Part shown: piece after piece, positions 16,245 through 21,923 of the stretch
How positions within the stretch are numbered: the first letter of the stretch is position 1
How the letters are laid out: each line of letters starts with the position of its first letter
IMG/VR virus record: IMGVR_UViG_3300046733_000229
Coordinates: 1 to 22,528 of that record
Length of the DNA: 22,528 nucleotides
Direction: 5' to 3' (one strand)
Source: a virus
Notes under the pieces: generated by a model
The model's database searches: none
What the model saw: only the letters and a program-made list of their open reading frames with translations
What the model was told of the DNA's origin: nothing
Program-made: the position numbers and the translations under genes

Positions 16245-17339
16245 TTATTTACGATTTTTAATTTGCAAAGTCCTTAGTTTTCTAGCTGAATCCAAGTTGC
16301 CTTGCATGGCTTGTTCTCTCAATTTCTTAATTTGGATGCCTTCTCTCCCTTTTGGGTTGGCAGATCCTGTGGAATCAATGACTGAATTAGGTGATCTCCG
16401 TGGTAAACTTATTTTTTTACTAGGCTGTATGGTCATTCCTGCCATACTATTAGCTGTATGTAAAAGATTATATTTTAGCTTTGATCCTAATGATGGGGCT
16501 ATTTTTTCTATTACTGCCATATCTGGCGAAGATATTAGCTCTTCATATATTTTAGATGCTTTAGCTTCATCGTCAGCAATCCAAGAAAACTCTTTATCTG
16601 CCTTCTTCTGTAGGTCGTCTGCTTCTTGTCGTGACTTCTCAAGCGATTTAATGTATTCCTTTTGTTTAGGAACATCATCGTATTGATCTTGAAGTGACTC
16701 AACATACTTTACTATATCAGAACGACTAAATTCGTTTCCGTTACTTTGATAATAATCATCTTCTCCAGCTAGCCATCTTTGGTAGTACTTAATCTCTTCC
16801 CTTATCTTTTGTGAAGTTTCTGTTAGTTCGTCTTCTGTATTTACATTCGCAAAAGAGTTAGTCTGAGGTACAAGTGCTTCTAAGCCTTCCTTAAGAGCCT
16901 TATCCTTAGATTCAATCTGGTTTTTTAATTCTCTGATCTGCCCAGTCAACTCACCTATTCGCTTTCCAGAACCACTGCCCATCTTCTTAGCTAGCTCAGC
17001 TAGCTGTTCTGTTGGTAGGGTCTCAATAGCTTGTTCAGCTATTCCTGCTTTAGATTCGTCATCAAGAGCATCCCAATCAATCTGTGAAAGAACATTCTCT
17101 CCATCTTCTTCGGATTCTACTTCTTCAGTTAAGTCTTCGGTAGCTTGTGGCTCATCATCTTCAATGATCTCCTCTGCATCCTCAGTTTCTTCAACTGCCT
17201 CTGTGGCCTCCTCTGTCTCTGGAGACATCCTAGCTAATCTTTTTGAACGAATTTGTTCAAGCGTCATAGGCTCGGATTGATCTGTCGCTACTTCTTCTGT
17301 TAAGGCTGTCGCGTTGGCCTCTTGTGATTCATCTGTCAT
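16245..17339 (-). CDS. Head scaffolding protein (364 aa)
   Basis: Residues 40-85 are extremely acidic (runs of E and D), residues about 127-155 and 205-260 are long charged helices suited to coiled coils (G-K-R-I-G-E-L-T-G-Q-I-R-E-L-K), and residues 305-364 form a basic C-terminal tail (K-K-I-S-L-P-R-R-S-P; R-K-L-R-T-L). Acidic, helical, with a basic end and located just before the capsid gene: this is the usual architecture of phage scaffolds, whose C-terminus binds the capsid. No protease domain is visible. ATG 17339 has AAGG about 6 bases upstream and a short leader that begins at the promoter at 17377. It should act inside the procapsid and leave before DNA entry. Confidence 0.8.
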   Translation of the reverse strand: MTDESQEANATALTEEVATDQSEPMTLEQIRSKRLARMSPETEEATEAVEETEDAEEIIEDDEPQATEDLTEEVESEEDGENVLSQIDWDALDDESKAGIAEQAIETLPTEQLAELAKKMGSGSGKRIGELTGQIRELKNQIESKDKALKEGLEALVPQTNSFANVNTEDELTETSQKIREEIKYYQRWLAGEDDYYQSNGNEFSRSDIVKYVESLQDQYDDVPKQKEYIKSLEKSRQEADDLQKKADKEFSWIADDEAKASKIYEELISSPDMAVIEKIAPSLGSKLKYNLLHTANSMAGMTIQPSKKISLPRRSPNSVIDSTGSANPKGREGIQIKKLREQAMQGNLDSARKLRTLQIKNRK

Positions 17340-17376
17340 AACTACCTTTTACGCCTGTAGATTGGCGAATGTTAAT

Positions 17377-17385
17377 ATTATAGCA
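17377..17385 (-). promoter_or_regulatory. Extended -10 promoter driving the scaffold-capsid unit
   Basis: The coding strand reads TGCTATAAT, a perfect extended -10 (TGn + TATAAT), directly after the TAA of the upstream gene and in the only real gap (46 bases) before the scaffold. No good -35 hexamer exists at 16-19 bases; extended -10 promoters often lack one. The predicted transcript would start near 17370, with a weak hairpin (CGCC/GGCG, 17352-17367) in its leader. Confidence 0.55.
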
Positions 17386-17401
17386 TTACTTATTTAAGTA
17401 A
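17386..17401. promoter_or_regulatory. 16-bp palindrome in the promoter spacer, possible operator
   Basis: TTACTTA and TAAGTAA are exact inverted repeats around a 2-base centre. The element lies between the presumed -35 position and the extended -10 and overlaps the last codons and stop of the 84-aa gene. Its place is where a repressor or activator could act, but an AT-rich genome makes such palindromes moderately common. Confidence 0.4.
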
Positions 17402-17640
17402 TTTTTAAATGCCACATATGTAAACACAATTAAGCTAATTGTCAATCCTATAGTTGATGATTCGGGAACTGACGGATAAGGAGCATCAAACCTATAATCT
17501 AGTTCCTGCCAACTGTATTCAATTGAATCGTATTCTATCCCGTCCCATTCTTGTCTATCTAATAATGGAATATAATAATACCATTCTTCGGGATAAGGAT
17601 TTACTATTGGTAAAGGGCGAGTTGTTATTTCGTGGCTCAT
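17386..17640 (-). CDS. Small membrane protein with PEP-CTERM-like C-terminal tail (84 aa)
   Basis: Residues 1-57 are rich in Tyr, Trp, Pro, Asp and Glu (P-Y-P-E-E-W-Y-Y-Y; Y-D-S-I-E-Y-S-W) and lack a signal peptide. Residues 58-84 then read V-P-E-S-S-T, a hydrophobic stretch of about 15 residues (64-78) and a Lys-containing end. Motif, helix and short basic tail, 27 residues in all, is the plan of the PEP-CTERM exosortase sorting signal, in which V-P-E-P-S-T is typical and V-P-E-S-S-T a known style of variant. Without an N-terminal signal, exosortase processing is doubtful; a simple tail-anchored membrane protein is the alternative. ATG 17640 overlaps the stop of the 54-aa membrane gene (ATGA), so the two are coupled. 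Function unknown. Confidence 0.65.
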   Translation of the reverse strand: MSHEITTRPLPIVNPYPEEWYYYIPLLDRQEWDGIEYDSIEYSWQELDYRFDAPYPSVPESSTIGLTISLIVFTYVAFKNYLNK

Positions 17641-17801
17641 TTTTTAAATATTGATGTAAAGATTGAAGCAAACTCTCTAAAGATTTTACTAAGGATATTG
17701 TTTTTAGGCAAAAACATTAAAATAATTGATACAATACCAATATATGTAAATGTCATTGCTATTAAATCGTTTTTGTAGTTATTGAGTATATATTCAATCA
17801 T
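17637..17801 (-). CDS. 54-residue single-helix membrane protein
   Basis: Begins M-I-E-Y-I-L-N-N-Y-K-N-D and has one strong transmembrane segment at residues 14-32 (many Ile, Thr, Met, Leu, Phe), then a basic, amphipathic end (K-I-F-R-E-F; I-F-K-K). It overlaps both neighbours by four bases (ATGA at 17798-17801 and at 17637-17640), which makes a chance open frame unlikely. No Shine-Dalgarno is visible, so translation is probably coupled to the upstream gene. Small size and topology are holin-like, but its place among head genes equally suits a minor virion membrane component. Too short to assign to a family. Confidence 0.7.
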   Translation of the reverse strand: MIEYILNNYKNDLIAMTFTYIGIVSIILMFLPKNNILSKIFREFASIFTSIFKK

Positions 17802-18586
17802 AATATAGATGATACTTGTCTATGAGGGCTTATCTCCCCCTCTGTTGGTTCAAATGGTGTATCCACTATTGGTATATCTAACTTGACTTCATTGGAATCC
17901 TTATTAGTCTGGCTAGATGATTTTTCTTGAGCTTCTTTCAACTCTTCAGCTTTTTTTTGCTGGGGCTCTGCTTGCTTATCTGCTTTGCCTTTTGTTTCAC
18001 CTTCTTTAGATGATTTACTTTCTTTTGATTTGGATTCCGTTTCTTTTGATTCTTGGCTTTTTTCAGTGGAGGACTTCTGAGAAAGAGTATCGGAGGAATT
18101 ACCTTGCAAAGAAGCAGAGGATACAGGTTTGGTGTCCTCGCTCAAGGCAGATGATTGAGAAGTCGGTTGTAGTTCGGAAACCTCGGCAACCTTCTCAGCG
18201 ATAACTTGTTGTCCCCATACATCAAGGGATTGAAAGTCAACAAAGTTGTCAATAAATTGTGGTATTTCAAATCTCTCCTCTACAACATCGTTAGCTATTT
18301 CTGCTACAAAAACTGTTGTAAGATCAGTGGCTATACCTACCTGTGCAGTTCCAGCTGTAGCTACAGCTATAGTGCCAGCTGTTCCTAGTTCGCTTACTTT
18401 TTGAACTACTGGAATTTCTTTAATACGATCAACAAGCGATTTTTTAAGGTGCTTAGCACCCTCGTTACCTGTTTTACGAATTTTTTCAACCTCTGCTTTA
18501 ACATCTCCAAGACCTTCTGATTTGAGAAGAACTTGAAGTGCGTCTTTATGCTCAATAAGTATCCGCTTGGCTGTTTTCTTATCCAT
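17798..18586 (-). CDS. Ser/Lys/Glu-rich protein with a hydrophobic core segment (262 aa)
   Basis: Not recognised. Residues 1-60 are helical and charged (K-K-T-A-K-R-I-L-I-E-H-K). Residues 66-95 form a hydrophobic Gly/Ala/Thr/Val stretch (G-T-A-G-T-I-A-V-A-T-A-G-T) that could enter a membrane or pack in an oligomer. Residues 96-140 are a mixed domain with V-V-E-E-R-F-E-I-P-Q-F-I-D. Residues 141-233 are low complexity, dominated by Ser, Lys, Glu and Gln, and are surely disordered. The ATG at 18586 is the only start after an in-frame TAA 18 bases upstream. A second open frame on the same strand (18406-18633) overlaps it but has composition of a shadow. Position suggests a virion-assembly or accessory role. 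Confidence 0.65.
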   Translation of the reverse strand: MDKKTAKRILIEHKDALQVLLKSEGLGDVKAEVEKIRKTGNEGAKHLKKSLVDRIKEIPVVQKVSELGTAGTIAVATAGTAQVGIATDLTTVFVAEIANDVVEERFEIPQFIDNFVDFQSLDVWGQQVIAEKVAEVSELQPTSQSSALSEDTKPVSSASLQGNSSDTLSQKSSTEKSQESKETESKSKESKSSKEGETKGKADKQAEPQQKKAEELKEAQEKSSSQTNKDSNEVKLDIPIVDTPFEPTEGEISPHRQVSSIL

Positions 18587-18611
18587 TGGATAATTTTATA
18601 CACCTTGTCTA

Positions 18612-18827
18612 TTATTTTCTTTTTGATTTCCATGAGATTCTAGCTGGCCCTTTTTTCTTTTTCATTGATGAATTGCATTGAGATTTAGTAGGTCGGCAAG
18701 CAGGATAGGGTCTTTTACTTTTACCTTTAGCTGATTTACGACCACAGGGTTTACCTGTTTTGCAATCAATCCAACCTTTACCTTTGTTGCGACCAAACCA
18801 TTTACGCAATCCTTCTTTCTTAGCCAT
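18612..18827 (-). CDS. Small basic four-cysteine protein (71 aa)
   Basis: Very basic (Lys and Arg throughout) with a central G-W-I-D-C-K-T-G-K-P-C-G-R and P-Y-P-A-C-R-P-T-K-S-Q-C. Cysteines 22, 28, 44 and 51 could bind one zinc ion, giving a minimal zinc-ribbon-like knob. The W-x-D-C ... C-G-R ... Y-P-x-C-R-P pattern recurs in small proteins of marine phages as I remember them, with no established function. Start ATG 18827 shares a base with the previous TAA (TAATG). Third of three consecutive mini-genes that are all strongly cationic; nucleic-acid binding or DNA condensation is the natural hypothesis. Confidence 0.72.
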   Translation of the reverse strand: MAKKEGLRKWFGRNKGKGWIDCKTGKPCGRKSAKGKSKRPYPACRPTKSQCNSSMKKKKGPARISWKSKRK

Positions 18828-18973
18828 TATTTTTTGCGTTTAGATTTATTGCCCCAGCTTTTAGCTCCTACCTTTCGGCAACGAACTAATGCACCAGATG
18901 CGTAAGCACTAGGCCAAACCTTGTATCTTGATTTGACCTTCTTGTAACAGGCATCTTTCTTACCTTTTGCCAC
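18827..18973 (-). CDS. 48-residue basic protein with K-V-K-S-R-Y-K-V-W-P-S motif
   Basis: The protein reads, in parts, K-K-D-A-C-Y-K-K-V-K-S-R-Y-K-V-W-P-S and A-Y-A-S-G-A-L-V-R-C-R-K-V-G-A. This combination is a small conserved protein I recall from many marine phages and some large DNA viruses; no function is known to me. I place the start at GTG 18973: it is the first start codon in frame before the conserved D-A-C-Y segment and gives M-A-K-G-K-K-D. It overlaps the 28-aa gene by 14 bases and ends in TAATG with the next gene. Two cysteines (9 and 32). The conserved motif is the main evidence that it is real. Confidence 0.78.
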   Translation of the reverse strand: MAKGKKDACYKKVKSRYKVWPSAYASGALVRCRKVGAKSWGNKSKRKK

Positions 18974-19046
18974 AAGTACACTTACCCTTCTTTTTGTTTG
19001 GTGGGCGACCCACCTTTGTTCCGTATGTTCCTTTTCCTTTAGGCAT
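18960..19046 (-). CDS. 28-residue basic AT-hook-like mini-protein
   Basis: Only 28 codons: M-P-K-G-K-G-T-Y-G-T-K-V-G-R-P-P followed by K-K-K-G-K-C-T-C-G-K-R. It is preceded by AAAAGGAG about 9 bases before ATG, one of the best ribosome binding sites in the window, and starts right after the stop of the 73-aa gene. M-P-x-G-K-G-T-Y-G-x-K-x-G-R-P is a pattern I recall from tiny phage proteins. The G-R-P core with flanking basic residues resembles an AT-hook (minor groove DNA binding), here a little diverged. C-T-C near the end could bind metal. Confidence 0.72.
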   Translation of the reverse strand: MPKGKGTYGTKVGRPPNKKKGKCTCGKR

Positions 19047-19047
19047 A

Positions 19048-19269
19048 TTATTTATCTCCTTTTAGTGTTTTATAGATATAATCATCTTCAATCATAGCAC
19101 CTATCAATTTTGCATCAGCCCTTTCGTCTCCATCTAATTTGGATTCAAGTGCTTGGAACTTTGACTCTCTGCATTCTTTTAGGAATAATAAGACTACATC
19201 AAATTGATCATACTTTCTTAAAAACTTAAGTGATTCCTCAAGGTTATTTTCTCTTGTAACTTGGCTCAT
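19048..19269 (-). CDS. Small hypothetical protein downstream of portal (73 aa)
   Basis: Not recognised. An all-helical looking, charged protein (E-E-S-L-K-F-L-R-K-Y; V-V-L-L-F-L-K-E-C-R-E-S-K; E-S-K-L-D-G-D-E-R-A-D-A) without membrane segments or signal peptide. The ATG at 19269 shares a base with the portal stop (TAATG), and no Shine-Dalgarno is seen, so translation is presumably coupled to the portal. Its stop lies one base before the next start. It could be a portal-associated or packaging accessory protein. Confidence 0.65.
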   Translation of the reverse strand: MSQVTRENNLEESLKFLRKYDQFDVVLLFLKECRESKFQALESKLDGDERADAKLIGAMIEDDYIYKTLKGDK

Positions 19270-21350
19270 TATATTGATTCAGTATTCATATTACCCATTT
19301 GTGCAGGTTCTGCACCTAGTCTACCTATCTCAGCGTTTCTTTGTTGAGCAAGTTGTTGCTCATATTTAGCCGTATAGTTCTGTAAGTTCTGAGCAAATGC
19401 TGGATCGCTAGCTAGTTTTTCTTGAATATTTGGTTGCTGTATATATTCCTGTACAATCTGTAAGGCAATCTCACCACCATTTGGTTTAGCTCCTACAGGT
19501 ATACCAGCAAATATTTTAGCTAAGTCACTAGTTACATCATCCATCATTTGTTGTTGTGCTTGTGCTGATGGCTGTATAACTGAATCAGCTATGATCGGAT
19601 CAATCATTGATGCTACAACTTGTTCTACTTTACTTAAATCAAATGAGTTAGTAGGTGATGTTCTAGCTAATTGCAAGAATGCATCTACTCTAGCTTTAAC
19701 TGTATCTGGATCGTTATTCTGAGTATCAAAGGATACTGATACATCTAGCTCATCATCTGATGGACTACGCAAGAATTGTACTGGATCTGGCTGACCTGTT
19801 ACACGGAAGTATAGCTCATCTGGACCAAATACAACATATGCTTTGTATGCTAGTTTCAATACATCTGATATGTGATTTAAAAACTTATCTATAATGAATT
19901 GTTGTCGCTGTGCAGATAGAGGATTATTTGTATTTAATCCTACTAAATCAAGTGCTTCGTTTTGTACATACTCTTCTATCTCAATACCCTGTCTGCCAGT
20001 ATTTGGTACATCAAGAAACTTATATGTATCATTTTGTCTAACACCTATCCAAGCACCTGCTCCCATTTGTGTAGGTGCACGACCTACTGGATGCAAGAAC
20101 GGAGGTGCAATTGAAATAGCTTGGTTGTCACTCCATCCATCTCTAACTATTTTAGCTTGAGCTTGAGGCCCTCTTAGTAAATCAGAAAAATTAGTTACAT
20201 CGTGTAACTGTTTATTTGAGTTAAATAACTTAGTGCAAACAAATGGATACTGCTCATATCCAGCCATTAGCTCATGACTTAGATATCCTTCTGGGTATTG
20301 TGGACTCCATACAGTTAGATAGATACCTTCTGCTCCATCCTTTTGGTCAATAAGTCTACGATAAGTGTGTACGATTTCTACCAAATCATCATATTCTTTT
20401 CCGTTACTTGCACCAAAGCTAAATCCATTGTTGGTTGAGTTTCTTCTGTCTGCTACATCAAAAGATAAATTACTTACTGCATTTACCCCTCTTCTGTTTT
20501 CAATAAGATCTCTAGCTATTTCCTTATCCCATCCTTTTGTTTCAATACAATTTTCTACTTCAGATGGTGTCATCAAGCATCTCATATGAACTCTTGGTGA
20601 TCTTTGTATATCTGTTACATAAGCAGGGAACACAATGTCTGAATCGGCAAACTTCGTTTGTACAAAAGGTCTAGATATATCATTCTTAACTACTGGAACT
20701 TCTGCTTCGCCTATATCTCTAAGTTCAGCTAATGCTTTCTTAATAGATTTTTCATCTACCTTGTCAAAGATTCTACCAAATAATGAAATAGCTTCTTCTT
20801 CTCTTTCTTCGTCAGCTAAGATATTATAAAGTTCGGGTGAGATTTGCTCAATATCGTTTAAGTTAATTGGTTCTTTATGCTTTCGGATTTTCATTTCCCA
20901 ATCTACATAAGTAACCGCAATACCTTTTTCTAATAAGTTGTTAGCTACAATCTCTGATTGTCTCTTAAAATCTTTTATATAAGAATCACGCATCCATTTT
21001 AGGAACTGACTCTTTACCCTTGCTTCAGATATATCTGAACTTTCAATTGGGCTAGCTGTTATGTTACTGCGATTCAGTGCATTCATCATTAATGAAACAT
21101 ATGTACTGATACATTGTTCAATCAAACGAACTTCCTGGTCAGATGCACCTTCCCAAGGGAATGCTCCCTCTCCGTGTTTCTGTAAATCCTCAGTTTTACC
21201 TGGCCAGATAGCGTTGCGTTGGTCGTAGCTGTCTTGACATTGAGCCACGAAAGGTGACATATCCACAACATCAGAATCGTATTCGTTCTTTAGTTCGGTG
21301 ATGTCTGGTTTTGTAGTAGTATAAAAACTCTCTAAGACTTGTTCATCCAT
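19269..21350 (-). CDS. Portal protein (693 aa)
   Basis: A large 693-residue protein right after the terminase group and before scaffold and capsid, the canonical place of the portal. N-terminal region (residues 60-105) has F-P-W-E-G-A-S-D-Q-E-V-R-L-I, a pattern seen in portals of SU10-like and other short-tailed phages, then helical sequence with M-N-A-L-N-R-S-N. The central part carries P-V-G-R-A-P-T-Q-M-G-A-G-A-W-I-G-V and the C-terminal part is Gln-rich and helical (Q-A-Q-Q-Q-M-M-D-D; Y-E-Q-Q-L-A-Q-Q-R), matching the stem/barrel helices and disordered crown of such portals. Start ATG 21350 shares a base with the upstream stop. Role: dodecameric ring through which DNA passes. Family evidence is motif-level only. 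Confidence 0.83.
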   Translation of the reverse strand: MDEQVLESFYTTTKPDITELKNEYDSDVVDMSPFVAQCQDSYDQRNAIWPGKTEDLQKHGEGAFPWEGASDQEVRLIEQCISTYVSLMMNALNRSNITASPIESSDISEARVKSQFLKWMRDSYIKDFKRQSEIVANNLLEKGIAVTYVDWEMKIRKHKEPINLNDIEQISPELYNILADEEREEEAISLFGRIFDKVDEKSIKKALAELRDIGEAEVPVVKNDISRPFVQTKFADSDIVFPAYVTDIQRSPRVHMRCLMTPSEVENCIETKGWDKEIARDLIENRRGVNAVSNLSFDVADRRNSTNNGFSFGASNGKEYDDLVEIVHTYRRLIDQKDGAEGIYLTVWSPQYPEGYLSHELMAGYEQYPFVCTKLFNSNKQLHDVTNFSDLLRGPQAQAKIVRDGWSDNQAISIAPPFLHPVGRAPTQMGAGAWIGVRQNDTYKFLDVPNTGRQGIEIEEYVQNEALDLVGLNTNNPLSAQRQQFIIDKFLNHISDVLKLAYKAYVVFGPDELYFRVTGQPDPVQFLRSPSDDELDVSVSFDTQNNDPDTVKARVDAFLQLARTSPTNSFDLSKVEQVVASMIDPIIADSVIQPSAQAQQQMMDDVTSDLAKIFAGIPVGAKPNGGEIALQIVQEYIQQPNIQEKLASDPAFAQNLQNYTAKYEQQLAQQRNAEIGRLGAEPAQMGNMNTESI

Positions 21351-21589
21351 TATCGTGATTCTAACATATTCCTCTTTATTCTATTCTTAGCATTGTTGAT
21401 AACATTATGATACCATACAACATCTCTGCCTGCTAAATTAATTAATTCATCAACAGGTACTTCGTGTATTTGATCATAATATGATCTATAAAGTATTTCC
21501 CAAGCAACGAAAGCGTCACTATGTCGTTTTATGAACTCTAGGGTAATATCCGTCTCGTATTTTTTTGTGCCTGTAGTACTTTTCGCCAT
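21350..21589 (-). CDS. Small hypothetical protein between terminase and portal (79 aa)
   Basis: Not recognised. M-A-K-S-T-T-G-T-K-K-Y start, then a helical, aromatic region (F-I-K-R-H-S-D-A-F-V-A-W-E-I-L-Y-R-S-Y-Y) and a basic C-terminus (K-N-R-I-K-R-N). I favour ATG 21589; a TTG at 21598 has CAGG closer to it and would add three residues. The first 71 bases lie, in another frame, over the end of the HTH-like gene, and the stop overlaps the portal start (TAATG). No membrane segment. Possibly a packaging accessory protein. Confidence 0.55.
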   Translation of the reverse strand: MAKSTTGTKKYETDITLEFIKRHSDAFVAWEILYRSYYDQIHEVPVDELINLAGRDVVWYHNVINNAKNRIKRNMLESR

Positions 21590-21923
21590 TATATTCAATA
21601 ACCTGTGCCTTAAATCGTTTGCCAGGAGTTAGTTGGTTAGCCATGTTCATAGGTATACAGACTCTAACCTTCTTCCTTTTGCGATTTTCTACTATGTATC
21701 CGATTACAAATTTAGCGTTATTTGCGTTTTGTAATATAGTTACATCAACAAATTGGGGTTCAAGTGCTTTAAAATCATAATGATCTTTTATTTTTTGTAC
21801 TCCCGATTCGGTCAACTCCTTAGTCTTATCATTATAATCCTCTGAGTTGCATATTTTGTTTCTAGTTCTACCTATTTCCATAGGTGATCTATCTAATATT
21901 TTAGCTAATTCTCCTTGTTTCAC
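21519..21923 (-). CDS. Helix-turn-helix-like protein following terminase (134 aa)
   Basis: Residues 1-25 (Q-G-E-L-A-K-I-L-D-R-S-P-M-E-I-G-R-T-R) look like a short helix-turn-helix with an Arg-rich recognition helix. Residues 55-134 are more beta-like and basic (V-T-I-L-Q-N-A; R-K-R-K-K-V-R-V-C-I; K-A-Q-V-I-E-Y-N-G). The start is GTG 21923, sharing a base with the terminase stop (TAGTG) and preceded by a strong AGGAGG about 5 bases away, so the non-ATG start is well supported. A DNA-binding role in packaging (small-terminase-like) or late regulation is possible. Its end overlaps the next gene by about 71 bases. Confidence 0.65.
   Translation of the reverse strand: MKQGELAKILDRSPMEIGRTRNKICNSEDYNDKTKELTESGVQKIKDHYDFKALEPQFVDVTILQNANNAKFVIGYIVENRKRKKVRVCIPMNMANQLTPGKRFKAQVIEYNGEKYYRHKKIRDGYYPRVHKTT

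Noticed and set aside
18590-18605. TATAAA-type box ahead of the 262-aa gene
   Set aside because: No TG extension at the right distance and no -35; such A/T strings are frequent in this AT-rich sequence.
18406-18633. Minus-strand open frame of 75 codons overlapping the start of the 262-aa gene
   Set aside because: It overlaps two real frames, lacks a ribosome site and reads as Lys/Leu/Ile/Phe-rich shadow sequence.
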